A DNA stretch of 64,000 nucleotides from SZUA-309 sp965215995 (lineage in GTDB: Bacteria; Pseudomonadota; Gammaproteobacteria; Pseudomonadales; Azotimanducaceae), in contig OZ244128.1 in assembly GCA_965215995.1 (NCBI GenBank), forward strand, positions 310,001-374,000, read 5' to 3'. The notes beneath the pieces were generated by a model, which ran no database searches, had not been told where the DNA came from, and was given only the letters and a program-made list of their open reading frames with translations. The position numbers and the translations under genes are program-made. Positions 1-11,647 of the stretch are shown piece after piece (position 1 is the first letter of the stretch; every line of letters begins with the position of its first letter).

Positions 1-914
1 CGGCCGATGCCGACGTGCCGATGTGGGTGAGAAACCAGCGGAACAGCTGGCACGGAGATGAGTTTCCGTACCACAGCGACCTGCCGCTGAAGGCGTTCAA
101 GCGTCAGTACCACCGCGCGCTGTCGGCTGTGGACGACAGCCTTGGCCGGCTGCAGGCCTGGCTCGAAAAGGAAAAGCTGACACAGGATACCGTGGTCATC
201 CTCATGGGCGACAACGGTTTCCTGTTCGGTGAGCATGGCCTCATCGACAAACGCAACGCCTATGAGGAGTCGATCCGGGTTCCGCTGCTGGTAGCTGCAC
301 CCGGCCGGTACGGCGCCGGGCAGACGGTGGATGCGATGGTGGCGAACATCGACATTGCCCCGACGCTCCTGACCCTGGCTGGCGCCGAGGTGCCCGGGCA
401 CTACGATGGCTTGAGCTTCGCCCACCTGCCACATGCGCCTGACGAGGATCAGGACAGGGAGCACGGTACTCTGCGGGATGCACTCACCTACGAGTATTAC
501 TGGGAGTTCAACTACCCGCATACGCCCACGACGTTCGCGCTGCGCACAGACCGCTTCAAGTACATCCAGTATCACGGTGTGTGGGATACGGAAGAGCTGT
601 ACGATCTGGCCACAGACCCGAGCGAAGCAACGAACCTCATCGAAGATCCAGCGCTGCTCGAGATCAAGGTGGACATGCGGCAGCGCCTGTACGCTTCACT
701 GACCGATCGCGAAGGCAACAACGCCATACCCTACTCTCGAAAGTACACCCAGGGGGCGGTGTTCAGACATCCGGACCGCTCTCAGGCGGCGGAGTTTCCC
801 GGGAAATGGTTGCGAACGGGTGACGCAGCAGACCGCTGGGAGCACATCCTTCCCGATGGACCGCAGAAGTCGGAGCAGTTGAAGGTGGTCGATGAAGCGT
901 TGAAGGACAGGTGA
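1..914 (+). CDS. Sulfatase, C-terminal part (5' end outside the window)
   Basis: The reading frame is open from the first bases, so the gene begins left of the window; the GTG at 15 is only the first start-like codon in frame. What remains (about 300 residues) is the C-terminal half of a type I sulfatase (alkaline-phosphatase fold): a metal-site segment with GDNG, then GEHG and the basic stretch ending in RVPLL that usually follows it, and the C-terminal subdomain with the familiar YDLATDPSEATNL pattern. The N-terminal metal ligands and the formylglycine CxPSR motif lie outside, so activity cannot be judged. It hydrolyses a sulfate ester of an unknown substrate. Only 7 bp separate it from a second sulfatase gene, so they are probably co-transcribed. 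Confidence 0.88.
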   Translation, partial: ADADVPMWVRNQRNSWHGDEFPYHSDLPLKAFKRQYHRALSAVDDSLGRLQAWLEKEKLTQDTVVILMGDNGFLFGEHGLIDKRNAYEESIRVPLLVAAPGRYGAGQTVDAMVANIDIAPTLLTLAGAEVPGHYDGLSFAHLPHAPDEDQDREHGTLRDALTYEYYWEFNYPHTPTTFALRTDRFKYIQYHGVWDTEELYDLATDPSEATNLIEDPALLEIKVDMRQRLYASLTDREGNNAIPYSRKYTQGAVFRHPDRSQAAEFPGKWLRTGDAADRWEHILPDGPQKSEQLKVVDEALKDR

Positions 915-921
915 CCGTTAC

Positions 922-2418
922 ATGACCCGACTATCACTCATTCTCCTCCTGCTTGGATTGCTGAGCCTGCTCGCCAATCAGACGGCAATTGCCCGGAGCG
1001 CAGACATACGTCCAAACATCATCATCTTCTTCGCTGACGATCTCGGCTACGGCGATCTTGGCAGTTACGGTCACCCCTACATCCGCACACCGAACCTGGA
1101 TGCGCTGGCGGCGGAAGGCCAACGCTGGACCGACTTCTACGTGGCTGCGCCCGTCTGCTCACCGAGCCGGGGTGCGCTTCTGACCGGAAAGCTGCCGCAA
1201 CGCACGGGTCTTTGGGGCCGCCACATCGGCGTGTTCTTCCCCAACGCCCGTGCGGGCTTGCCACAATCGGAACGCACCCTGCCCGAAGCACTGAAGGAGG
1301 TGGGCTACAACACCGGCATCATCGGCAAGTGGCACCTGGGTGATGCACCGGAGTATCTGCCCACCCGGCATGGTTTCGACTACTGGTATGGCCTGCCCTA
1401 CTCCAACGACATGGACTGGGCGGATGGCCCCAACTTCGATGAGCTGCTCGTCATGCGTACCGCCGGCCGGGGTGACGAGCTGCGTGAGCTGTCCGCCGCC
1501 AGGCAGGCACTGTACGCAAACCCGACCGTCGATGGTTGGAACGTGCCCTTGCTCCGCAGTCGACGCGTGGGTGCGGTTTTCGACGATCAGATCGTCGAGG
1601 CGCGTGCCGATCAACCGCAGCTCACCAAAAACCACACAGGGGAAGCCTTGGCCTTCATCAAAGCAAATGGCGACTCGCCGTTCTTCCTCTACGTGCCCTA
1701 CAGCATGCCGCACACGCCTCTGTTCCGCTCCGAGTCGTTCGCTGGACGAAGCCTCGGCGGGCGCTACGGAGACGTGATCGAAGAGATCGACTGGAGCGTG
1801 GGCGAGATCGTCGAGCAGCTGAAGGCTCTCGGCATCGCAGAGAACACCCTCGTCTTATTCACGTCGGACAACGGCCCCTGGCTGACCATGAACCAGCACG
1901 GTGGGACGGCCGGTCTTCTCAAGCATGGCAAAAACACCACCTTCGAAGGTGGCATGCGGGTACCGGCCATTTTCTGGTGGCCGGGCAAACTGGATGTGGG
2001 TGTGGTCAGTGACATCGGCTCGACCCTGGATGTGTACACGACCGTTCTACGGCTGGCCGGTGCAGAGGACACTGCCGGTGTGGATGGCCTGGATATCAGC
2101 CCCACGCTCATGCGCGGCGAGCCGAGCCCCAGAACCGCACTGCCCTACTACAACCGTGGCGAGTTGCGAGCCTTCCGATCCGGAACCTTCAAACTTCACC
2201 TCATCACTGAGGGGGCCTACGGTCAGCCACCAGACCGACAGGAGCACGAGAAGCCACTGCTGTTCAATCTTGCCGATGATCCGGCGGAGAAGTTCGACGT
2301 GGCTGACCAGCATCCCGAAGTCGTCGCCGACATGCTCCAGCAGATTGCCGAGCACCGGGCCGCTATGACGGAGCAGCCACCGTTATTCGATCTGCCGTTG
2401 GGGGAGCTCGCGGACTGA
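922..2418 (+). CDS. Secreted type I sulfatase
   Basis: A 498-residue arylsulfatase-family protein. Residues 1-24 form a signal peptide with a Leu-rich core and an AIA cleavage site, so it is exported. The metal-binding pair D39-D40 follows the first strand, and the formylglycine motif CSPSR lies at 79-83, with C79 the residue converted by the sulfatase-maturating enzyme. A second metal cluster (SDNG) and the following lysine segment are in the C-terminal half. Length and motif spacing match full-length family S1 sulfatases, so the enzyme looks intact. The neighbouring truncated sulfatase and two dehydrogenases suggest desulfation followed by oxidation of an alcohol, perhaps a sterol sulfate or glycan; the substrate is inference. 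No maturase gene is in the window. Confidence 0.92.
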   Translation: MTRLSLILLLLGLLSLLANQTAIARSADIRPNIIIFFADDLGYGDLGSYGHPYIRTPNLDALAAEGQRWTDFYVAAPVCSPSRGALLTGKLPQRTGLWGRHIGVFFPNARAGLPQSERTLPEALKEVGYNTGIIGKWHLGDAPEYLPTRHGFDYWYGLPYSNDMDWADGPNFDELLVMRTAGRGDELRELSAARQALYANPTVDGWNVPLLRSRRVGAVFDDQIVEARADQPQLTKNHTGEALAFIKANGDSPFFLYVPYSMPHTPLFRSESFAGRSLGGRYGDVIEEIDWSVGEIVEQLKALGIAENTLVLFTSDNGPWLTMNQHGGTAGLLKHGKNTTFEGGMRVPAIFWWPGKLDVGVVSDIGSTLDVYTTVLRLAGAEDTAGVDGLDISPTLMRGEPSPRTALPYYNRGELRAFRSGTFKLHLITEGAYGQPPDRQEHEKPLLFNLADDPAEKFDVADQHPEVVADMLQQIAEHRAAMTEQPPLFDLPLGELAD

Positions 2419-2455
2419 CGCGCATACAGATCAAACTGCAAAGGAGTTTTGAACC

Positions 2456-3241
2456 ATGGGAGATCGAGTCAAGGGACGCATCGCGCTGATCACCGGCGGC
2501 GCCTCGGGTATCGGCCGGGGCTGCGCAGAACGGCTTGCGGAAGAAGGTGCGCACGTTGTGCTGACCGACATTCAGGATGAGCTGGGCGCGGAGACGACCA
2601 GCAGGATCGTTGCCGCAGGCGGATCTGCCGAGTATCTGCACCACGATGTGACCAGCGAAGCGGCCTGGATCGATGTGATCGGCCACGTGCAAGCCACCCA
2701 CGGCGCGCTGCACATCCTGGTAAACAACGCCGGCATCGGTATCGCCGCTTCGATCATCGAGATGTCCCTGGATGACTGGCAGCGCCAACAGGCCATCAAC
2801 CTGGATGGGGTGTTCCTTGGTCTGAAGCACGGCATTCCGCTGATCCGCGACAGCGGTGGCGGCTCCGTCATCAACATGTCGTCCGTGGCAGGTATCAAGG
2901 GTTCTGCGCAGCTCTCCGCGTACAACGCAACCAAGGGCGGCGTACGTCTGCTGAGCAAAGGTGTGGCGCTGGAATGTGCTCAGGCGCGCTGGAACGTGCG
3001 GGTGAATTCCGTGCACCCGGGTACCATCAACACGCCGATCTGGACCACCGAAGGCGCGCTGCGGATGGCTGAAGAAGGCAGCAATCGTGTGGACATTGAA
3101 ACGATGGCCGAGCTGGGTGTGCCGACCGGTGTGGTTGGTCAGCCGCGCGACATCGCCAACGGCGTGCTGTTTCTCGCCAGCGACGAGTCTTCCTACATCA
3201 CCGGCACCGAGCTGATCATCGATGCCGGCATGTGCGCCTGA
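2456..3241 (+). CDS. Short-chain dehydrogenase/reductase
   Basis: A classical SDR of 261 residues: nucleotide motif TGGASGIG at 13-20, acidic D38 at the end of strand 2 (NAD preference expected), NNAG at 90-93, catalytic Ser near 142, Y156 and K160. Start is supported by AAGGAG at 2441-2446, 9 bp before the ATG. The C-terminal TGTELIIDAG segment is typical of 3-alpha/20-beta-hydroxysteroid and related alcohol dehydrogenases, but sequence alone does not give the substrate. It lies 37 bp after the sulfatase gene and 56 bp before another SDR, so it may oxidise the alcohol released by desulfation (inference). Confidence 0.9.
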   Translation: MGDRVKGRIALITGGASGIGRGCAERLAEEGAHVVLTDIQDELGAETTSRIVAAGGSAEYLHHDVTSEAAWIDVIGHVQATHGALHILVNNAGIGIAASIIEMSLDDWQRQQAINLDGVFLGLKHGIPLIRDSGGGSVINMSSVAGIKGSAQLSAYNATKGGVRLLSKGVALECAQARWNVRVNSVHPGTINTPIWTTEGALRMAEEGSNRVDIETMAELGVPTGVVGQPRDIANGVLFLASDESSYITGTELIIDAGMCA

Positions 3242-3297
3242 CGACGGTGACGTCAGGTCGTGGTAAAACAGTAGCTCCAGCAGAGGCAGTTTGGAAA

Positions 3298-4041
3298 ATG
3301 TCAACGACAGAGAGTCCGCTGTGGCTTGTTACCGGTGCCGGTTCTGGAATCGGTGCTGCACTGGTTCGCAACGTCAGGGATTCGGGAGATAGAGTGCTCG
3401 CACTCGATATCAACGATGAGGCCGGCACGGCACTGGCCGCCCAGACAGGTGCAGACTATCAGCATTGCGACGTCAGTGATCCCGATGACTGGCAGAAGGT
3501 ACTGAACACGCTGGAGCGTCTGGGCACGCCGAACCGCATCGCACTGAACGCGGGCATACAGATCGCACCCCCGGATGCACCGCTGTCCGACTATCAGTTC
3601 GGCGCCATGACCATAGAACGCTATCGCCGGATGATGGGGGTGAACGTAGACGGCGTGGTGTTCGGCCTTCAGGCGCTGCTGCCATTGCTAAGCCATGGCG
3701 CCGCAATCGTGGTCACCGCATCACTGGCAGGGATCACGCCTTACAGCGTGGACCCGCTCTACACCTTGAGCAAACACGCCGTGGTGGGACTGGTTCGGAG
3801 CCTCGGCGACCCGCTCGAGGAGCGGGGAATCCGAATCAGCGCCATCTGCCCAGGAGGTATCGACACCGCCATCATTCCTGAGGCGCAACGCACCAGCGAC
3901 GCGGTGCTGATGAGCCCTGGCTGTATAGCAGACGAGATCCGCTATCTGATGGACGTGCAGGAGACCGGCAAAACCTGGGCAAAGGTGAGCGAAGAGAAAC
4001 CAGTGTTCATCGTTCGCGCCCCCGGGGATCGCAGCGCCTGA
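3298..4041 (+). CDS. Short-chain dehydrogenase/reductase
   Basis: A 247-residue SDR. An ATG at 3298 is preferred over the longer frame starting at 3232, because the extra 22 residues are not SDR-like and would overlap the previous gene. Motifs: TGAGSGIG at 12-19, D37 after strand 2, NAG at 84-86, catalytic S142, Y155, K159. It is divergent from the adjacent SDR, so this is not a recent tandem duplication. The gene ends in a strong inverted repeat that includes its stop codon. Likely the last gene of the sulfatase operon; substrate unknown. Confidence 0.88.
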   Translation: MSTTESPLWLVTGAGSGIGAALVRNVRDSGDRVLALDINDEAGTALAAQTGADYQHCDVSDPDDWQKVLNTLERLGTPNRIALNAGIQIAPPDAPLSDYQFGAMTIERYRRMMGVNVDGVVFGLQALLPLLSHGAAIVVTASLAGITPYSVDPLYTLSKHAVVGLVRSLGDPLEERGIRISAICPGGIDTAIIPEAQRTSDAVLMSPGCIADEIRYLMDVQETGKTWAKVSEEKPVFIVRAPGDRSA

Positions 4042-4056
4042 ACCAGCCAGGCGCTG
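4032..4056 (+). terminator. Hairpin at the 3' end of the second SDR gene
   Basis: A perfect 9-bp inverted repeat, CAGCGCCTG / CAGGCGCTG, with a 7-nt loop spans the TGA stop (4039-4041). It lies between two convergent genes (SDR on +, GST on -). There is no T-tract on the + strand, so it may act as a stabilising or bidirectional 3' hairpin rather than a classical intrinsic terminator. Confidence 0.55.
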
Positions 4057-4074
4057 TCTCAGCCCTCCTTCAGC

Positions 4075-4680
4075 TCACGACTGAAACGCGGGCCGGGCGG
4101 TGACCTCCCCATGAAACCGGGCCAGATTCGACAGATCGAAATAGTCCTGGCCCACATTTCTCGCAAAGCCCACGGCGATGGCCAGCGTCATATCCGCCAC
4201 GGAGTAGCGATCTCCCGCCAGGTACTGGCTGCTCGACAGGTGTGTGTCCAACCGAGTGGCCGCGTCTCTGGCCGCTTCACCCGCTATCTCGCCCCACTCG
4301 GCAGAGCAGCGCTCCCGATCCTTGAAGAAACCGGTGGAGTTCCGAAAGCACTGGGCCACGGACATCATGAAGTTCATCTCCACCCGGCGGCTCCACATCT
4401 CGATCACGGCAAGCTCCTCGGGTGTTGCACCAAACAGGTTCGGCTCCGGGTGCAAACCCTCGAGCAACCGGCAGATCGCCTGGCTTTCTGAAAGGTAGGT
4501 ACCGTCATCGAGCTCCAGGGTCGGCACCCGGCCGAACGGGTTTTTGGCCAGATACTCCTCGCCCAGATTTTCACCCGCCCGTATGTCGATCTGAGTCATT
4601 GGTAGCTCGATGCCCTTTTCCTTCATGAACACTTCCACGCGCTGGCCGTTCGGCGACGCGCTCTGGGTATATAAATGCAT
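4075..4680 (-). CDS. Glutathione S-transferase family protein
   Basis: A 201-residue GST. The ATG at 4680 is chosen because GGAGAAG lies just upstream and the thioredoxin fold begins immediately; a frame extension to 4722 would run into the LLM gene. The N-terminal domain has a Ser-rich SxSPNGQRV start, the cis-proline (P53) and the ES(65-66)QAI glutathione-binding loop. The helical C-terminal domain follows. It ends a run P450, LLM oxidoreductase, GST on the same strand with 17- and 14-bp gaps, suggesting detoxification or ring opening after oxygenation of a hydrophobic substrate (inference). Confidence 0.9.
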   Translation of the reverse strand: MHLYTQSASPNGQRVEVFMKEKGIELPMTQIDIRAGENLGEEYLAKNPFGRVPTLELDDGTYLSESQAICRLLEGLHPEPNLFGATPEELAVIEMWSRRVEMNFMMSVAQCFRNSTGFFKDRERCSAEWGEIAGEAARDAATRLDTHLSSSQYLAGDRYSVADMTLAIAVGFARNVGQDYFDLSNLARFHGEVTARPAFQS

Positions 4681-4694
4681 GACTTCTCCAGTTG

Positions 4695-5750
4695 TCAGAC
4701 GGAATCGAAAACCTGTGCCCAATCTTCCAGGGCAGATTCGTGATTGTGCACGAGCTGCACGGTGAGCTGCGTGTAGCCTGCATCGCGGATCGCGCGGATT
4801 CGCTCCACAAGTTCCTCCCGGGTGCCGCTCAACGTCATCGCTCGGGCGAGATCCGGGCTGATGTGCTTTTCTTCCGGGCGAACGTAAGTGAGATGACCTT
4901 TGTGATTCTCGAGATAGCGCGCATCTGCCGGCTCGTACCGCTCGTGCACCTTCAGGTACTCGGTGAGCAACTCATTTAAGGGACCGCTGTCCACATTGCC
5001 GCCCGTCAGTGCGCCAACCTCGTCGGCCAGATTGTGAAAGAGCACGGATGCGTAAGGCGCAGCCTGGGCCATGAGGCGAGCGTCATCCTCTGCCGCATCC
5101 CCCGTCAAAACCGCACCCATGAAAAAGAGATTGGCCTCCAGCTTCTCATCAGCCCTGCCTGCTGTTTGCCAGGCGGAGTGCATCTCGTCGAGCACCTCCG
5201 CCGCGTTGGCGGAACCGAAGACCATCCATCCTGCGCCCAGCTCCGCGGTGAGCTGCTTGCCTTTCGGGCCGAACGCCGAAATCCACAGCGGAACCTCGTC
5301 GGCAATGTTGATCAGCCCCAGATCCGGATCGAGAAAGCGGATCTTGTGCGGGCCATCCGCGGCCCGCCACTCGACCGTCTCACCATCGAGCATGCCTTGC
5401 ACCGTCTCTATGTAACGGCGGGTAGCGGCCAGCGGCACAGCACCCTGACCCATGGTTCTTCGCGCGGTGAAGCCCGTGCCGATACCGAAATCGATCCGCC
5501 CGGGTGCCAGCTTGTTGAGTGAGGCAAGGGCGTTGGCGGTAACGGGTTCTATACGATTGGATGGCACCAGCACACCCGTCCCGAGACGGATCCGGGAAGT
5601 CTCGTGCGCGGCAAGTGCCATGCAGATGAAAACATCCGGGTTCAACAGTTGAGTGTCGTAAAACCAAGCCGCGTGAAATCCCAATTCCTCCGCGCGCTTT
5701 ACCCATTTCCAGGAGTCCAGCTCAGAGGCGAACGCGACCGAGAATTGCAT
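4695..5750 (-). CDS. Luciferase-like (LLM) flavin/F420-type oxidoreductase
   Basis: A 351-residue bacterial-luciferase-family TIM barrel. The sequence shows the AEELGF segment after strand 1, a LGTGV strand, and the conserved GRIDFGIGTGF segment of this superfamily. Such proteins use reduced FMN or coenzyme F420; which one cannot be read from the sequence. It sits between a P450 and a GST gene on the same strand, so it probably takes part in the same oxidative pathway. The ribosome site is weak. It is one of four LLM proteins in the window. Confidence 0.9.
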   Translation of the reverse strand: MQFSVAFASELDSWKWVKRAEELGFHAAWFYDTQLLNPDVFICMALAAHETSRIRLGTGVLVPSNRIEPVTANALASLNKLAPGRIDFGIGTGFTARRTMGQGAVPLAATRRYIETVQGMLDGETVEWRAADGPHKIRFLDPDLGLINIADEVPLWISAFGPKGKQLTAELGAGWMVFGSANAAEVLDEMHSAWQTAGRADEKLEANLFFMGAVLTGDAAEDDARLMAQAAPYASVLFHNLADEVGALTGGNVDSGPLNELLTEYLKVHERYEPADARYLENHKGHLTYVRPEEKHISPDLARAMTLSGTREELVERIRAIRDAGYTQLTVQLVHNHESALEDWAQVFDSV

Positions 5751-5767
5751 ACCGTCCGCGACCGTTG

Positions 5768-7009
5768 TCAGGGAACAACCCGCACGGGCATCCGTGCGTA
5801 GCCATTGACGAAATTAGACTCCACCCGCTCCACCTCACCGGTGATCTCGATCCGCTTCCAGCGGGTGAGAATCTCCTGCCAGAGGATGTGCATCTGCATC
5901 TCGGCGAGCCGCATGCCCAGGCAGCGGTGCACGCCAAAACCGAAGGAGATGGTGCTGCGGGCATTCGAACGGGTGATGTCGAACCGGTCGCCGTCTTCGA
6001 ACACGTCCTCGTCCCGGTTGCCGGAGTAGTACCAGATCACCACCTTGTCACCTTTTCTGATGGTGTGGCCACGGATCTCGTGATCCGCCACCGCCGTGCG
6101 CCGCATGTGCGCCAGCGGGGTCTGCCAGCGCACCACTTCCGAGGTCATGTTCGGAATCAGGCTCGGATCCGAGCGCAGCAGATCCAGCTGATCCGGGAAT
6201 TGATTGAAGGCATTGATGCTGCCACTCATGGTGTTCCGGGTGGTGTCATTGCCACCCACGATCAGCAGCATCAGATTGCCGAGAAAATCCGAGTCCGGCT
6301 GATCGGCCGTCACCGAATCCTGAGCGAGCATGGTGACCAGATCCAGATTGGCCGGACCATCCCGGCGCTCGTCCTTCAGCCGGGTGAAGTACTCTAGGCA
6401 CTCCATCAGCTCGGAAACCCGTTGCTCCTGGCTGCCGACGATGGGTGAATCCGGCTCGGCGGTGGTCACGTCAGACCAGCGGGTGAGCTTTCTTCTGTCT
6501 TCGAACGGAAAATCGAACAGCGTCGCCAGCATCATGGTGGTGAGCTCGATGGAGACCCGATCCACCCAGTCGAACTCCTCCCCCACGGGCAGAGAATCGA
6601 GCAGGGTCTGGGTCCGGGAGCGGATGAGCTTTTCGAAGTTGGCGAGGCTTGCCGGCGCCACGATCTTGTTCACCGCTTTCCGTTGCGGCCCATGTTCCGG
6701 CGGATCCATGGTAATGAAGCTGCGCACGAAAAAGTCCGAATCCGCATCTCCGACGATGGCGTCATCGATCATGATGCCGCCCAGATGTGCCTCTGACGAG
6801 AAAGTCTCATGGTTTCTGTCCACCGCCATGATGTCTTCATAGCGGGTGATGGACCAGAACGGGCCATAGGGACTCTCCGCGCAGTAATGCACGGGTGCCT
6901 CGGCGCGCAGCCGCTTGAATATCGGCAGTATGGTTTCGTTCTTGAACCGCCTCGCGTCGGCTGGGTTCAGCTTCTCCGAAAGGTCATCGAGAACGGCCGC
7001 TTCACTCAT
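5768..7009 (-). CDS. Cytochrome P450
   Basis: A 413-residue soluble bacterial P450. The I-helix oxygen-activation motif GGNDTT is at 252-257, the ExxR motif EVVR at 291-294, and the heme loop FGFGVHRCLG at 356-365 with C363 as heme ligand. No membrane anchor is present. A strong purine-rich leader (GAGGGGGG) precedes the ATG. The layout resembles the CYP125/CYP142 and terpenoid-hydroxylase group, but subfamily placement needs alignment. No ferredoxin or ferredoxin reductase is adjacent, so redox partners must be encoded elsewhere. It starts 23 bp after the isocitrate dehydrogenase stop, with an 8-T tract between them on the coding strand. Confidence 0.93.
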   Translation of the reverse strand: MSEAAVLDDLSEKLNPADARRFKNETILPIFKRLRAEAPVHYCAESPYGPFWSITRYEDIMAVDRNHETFSSEAHLGGIMIDDAIVGDADSDFFVRSFITMDPPEHGPQRKAVNKIVAPASLANFEKLIRSRTQTLLDSLPVGEEFDWVDRVSIELTTMMLATLFDFPFEDRRKLTRWSDVTTAEPDSPIVGSQEQRVSELMECLEYFTRLKDERRDGPANLDLVTMLAQDSVTADQPDSDFLGNLMLLIVGGNDTTRNTMSGSINAFNQFPDQLDLLRSDPSLIPNMTSEVVRWQTPLAHMRRTAVADHEIRGHTIRKGDKVVIWYYSGNRDEDVFEDGDRFDITRSNARSTISFGFGVHRCLGMRLAEMQMHILWQEILTRWKRIEITGEVERVESNFVNGYARMPVRVVP

Positions 7010-7032
7010 ATCCCCCCCTCAAAAAAAACGTC

Positions 7033-9273
<2,241 letters not shown>

Positions 9274-9478
9274 TTCGTTCCTGATTTCTTCTAACTGGGT
9301 AAGCGGGCCGGAAGATGCGCATCCAGCCTGAAATTCGGGGGCGCATTATACGGTTTTCTGGCCGGGAGCGGAGCCCGAAGGAAAACAGACACCGATCGCC
9401 TGATCGATGCCTGATCATTCACACCGGTTATGACACACCGATGACGGTCGAACGGGCGGAGAAGTTCGAGCGGTCGGT

Positions 9479-9814
9479 CTAAGCCGCTGCCTCTCCTGGA
9501 TCCACCGCCTCACCTTCTACGCGCACTTGACCCGCTTCGTTGTCCACCACCACATAGTTGTCGTAGTAGGTGACGATCGGGCGCACTCCGAAGATCTTCT
9601 CCATGGCCGGATACCAGTCCTCCGTGTAGAAGGCCTCCGCTTTCTCCCTGGATTCCCAGACGTACACCCCACCGCCGCCGTTCTCACCATTGAGATAGTA
9701 CTTGGTGCTGAGGCCATCCATGCCGGTGAACTTCGGCGCGGAGGCGAGACCGGAAGCGATGGCGTCTTCTCTGCTGCGCTCGACGCCGGGTAGCTGAACG
9801 ATTGCGATGAACAT
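9479..9814 (-). CDS. Small dimeric alpha-beta barrel (YdhR/monooxygenase-like) protein
   Basis: A 111-residue protein. It begins with a beta strand (MFIAIVQLPGV), has a helix, then a strand YYLNGENGGGGVYVWESREKA and a helix ending in YTEDWYPAMEKIFG. This pattern of strand, helix, strand, helix with a VWES-type core is that of ferredoxin-like dimeric alpha-beta barrels such as YdhR and ABM-type proteins. A good GGAGAGAG site precedes ATG. The last 25 residues are acidic and look like a tail. The function is not known; family-level assignment is by pattern only. Confidence 0.75.
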   Translation of the reverse strand: MFIAIVQLPGVERSREDAIASGLASAPKFTGMDGLSTKYYLNGENGGGGVYVWESREKAEAFYTEDWYPAMEKIFGVRPIVTYYDNYVVVDNEAGQVRVEGEAVDPGEAAA

Positions 9815-9868
9815 ACTCTCTCCTTCCCTAATCAGTCGGCTCTTGCCGGTGGTTCCCGAAGTGTACCG

Positions 9869-11647
9869 CTAACGGCCTGCATCCGCGGCGCCTTGTCTCG
9901 AGTGGTTCGACTCCCGGGTCACAGGAAATTCCAAGCGTGACTCGGCCTCCAGACGCCGAGCCTCAATCAGGCTGTGGGCGACGCTGGCAGGAATGCCGGC
10001 CTTTTCCAGCGTGATCTGGGCGAGCTCCAGGCCGGCTTCCAACACCTCCGGTACTACCCGGGCCGCCCCGGCGGAGAGCAACTCACTGGAATGGGCATCG
10101 TCATGGGCTCGCACGAAGACTGGGACAGATGGAGCGAGTTTTCGACTCACCGCCAACACCCTGCCGGGCACGCCCGGGTCATCGGTGCAGATCACCACCG
10201 CGACCGCTTCGTTGACACCCACGGAGCGAAGCATGGCTTCACGGCTGGCATCGCCGTGATACACCGGTAATCCTTGTGCCTGGCAGCGGCTAACCCGTTC
10301 AACATCCAAATCCAGGGCAACAAAGGGCAACATCTGCCTACCGACCAGCTCGCCGAGCAGCTGGCCGGTGCGCCCGTAACCAATGATGATCACATGACCA
10401 CCGGCACCGCCGGACTGCTCTGGCGGGGCCATCGTCCCCGAACTCGCCGACGTGCTCAATCGCACACCCGCCCACCTGGCCAGGCGCGACATAGCCGGAG
10501 TCAGAAACATGGTGACGCTGACCACAATCAACATGAACTGCGCCGTCGGCTGCGGTACCACGGCCATGGTGACTGCCAGCCCGACCACGACAAAGGCAAA
10601 CTCACCACCCTGACCAAGGGTGATGCCGGTTTCGAGTGCCCTTGCCCAGCTGAAGCCAAACAACCGACCGAGCACCACGATGAGCGCCACTTTGATGAGA
10701 AACAAGCCGATAACGGAGGCTCCGATCCAGAGCGGATTGGTCAGCACTTCCATCGGATCGACCCACATGGCCACGGACATGAAGAAGAGTCCGAGCAGCA
10801 GCCCTTTGAACGGCTCGATATTGGCCTTCATCTCGTGATGGAACTCACTCTCGGCAACAAGTAGTCCGGCGAGAAACGCTCCCAGGGCGGCGGACAGGCC
10901 GGCCTCGTGGGTGGCGAAGGAAGTGGCAATGATCAGGAGCAGCGAGACTGCCAGGAAGAACTCAGGACTGTCCGCGCTCGCAACAAAGCGCAGCACGGGC
11001 CGAACCAGCAGGCGTCCCACAAGCAGTATTGTTACTACCGCCAACAGCGCCTCACCTATGGCCAGCAGCAGCGCCATGCCCACCGAGCCACTTGTCTGAG
11101 CACCGAGAATGCCGACCAGGAAGAGGATAGGTACAACGGCAATGTCCTGAGCCAGCAGAATGGCGAAAACCCCATGACCGGTAGGGCTGCCGAAACGGCC
11201 CTGCTCAATCAGAAGCTGGGTGACGATGGCAGTGGACGAAAGCGCCAGGCACGCGCCAAGCACCACGGAAGCTTCCACACCGTTTCCGAACAGCCAGGCG
11301 ATCCCGCCGATCGTGGCTGCCGTAATGAGCACCTGAGCCGAGCCAAGGCCGAAGACGAGCCGACGCATGGCCATGAGCCGGTCCATGGAGAGTTCCAGAC
11401 CGATCATGAACAGGAGAAACACCACACCCAGCTCGGCCAGGGCGCGAACGCCGGATACGTCCGTGATCATCATGAATCGCAACCAGCTCTCCTCGCCTGC
11501 AAGGCGGACCACGCCGAACGGGCCGACCGCGAACCCGACCAGAAGGAAGCCGAGCACCGGGCTCAGCCGAAACCGCTTGAACAGCGGAATGACAAGCCCG
11601 GCAGCGACCAGAAATACGACCGCGTCATGTAGTTTGAGATCTTCCAA
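9869..11647 (-). CDS. KefB/KefC-type cation:proton antiporter (CPA2) with RCK/TrkA-N domain
   Basis: A 592-residue membrane protein. Residues 5-390 hold about 12 hydrophobic segments of the Na+/H+ exchanger fold, with the GLELSM stretch near 83-88 and the AQDIAVVP segment near 166-173 containing the ion-site Asp. Residues 417-530 form a cytoplasmic TrkA-N (RCK) Rossmann domain with GYGRTG at 423-428 and D446 for nucleotide binding. It should exchange K+ or Na+ for H+ under control of nucleotide or glutathione-like ligands. The short C-terminal tail is basic. It is divergent from the nitroreductase gene across a 121-bp gap. Confidence 0.93.
   Translation of the reverse strand: MEDLKLHDAVVFLVAAGLVIPLFKRFRLSPVLGFLLVGFAVGPFGVVRLAGEESWLRFMMITDVSGVRALAELGVVFLLFMIGLELSMDRLMAMRRLVFGLGSAQVLITAATIGGIAWLFGNGVEASVVLGACLALSSTAIVTQLLIEQGRFGSPTGHGVFAILLAQDIAVVPILFLVGILGAQTSGSVGMALLLAIGEALLAVVTILLVGRLLVRPVLRFVASADSPEFFLAVSLLLIIATSFATHEAGLSAALGAFLAGLLVAESEFHHEMKANIEPFKGLLLGLFFMSVAMWVDPMEVLTNPLWIGASVIGLFLIKVALIVVLGRLFGFSWARALETGITLGQGGEFAFVVVGLAVTMAVVPQPTAQFMLIVVSVTMFLTPAMSRLARWAGVRLSTSASSGTMAPPEQSGGAGGHVIIIGYGRTGQLLGELVGRQMLPFVALDLDVERVSRCQAQGLPVYHGDASREAMLRSVGVNEAVAVVICTDDPGVPGRVLAVSRKLAPSVPVFVRAHDDAHSSELLSAGAARVVPEVLEAGLELAQITLEKAGIPASVAHSLIEARRLEAESRLEFPVTRESNHSRQGAADAGR

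Noticed and set aside
7021..7032. T-tract after isocitrate dehydrogenase as an intrinsic terminator
   Set aside because: Eight Ts follow the stop on the coding strand, but no convincing GC stem lies just upstream.
9441..9482. Very short ORF (13 codons) upstream of the ydhR-like region
   Set aside because: No ribosome site, no conservation evidence, and too short to support.
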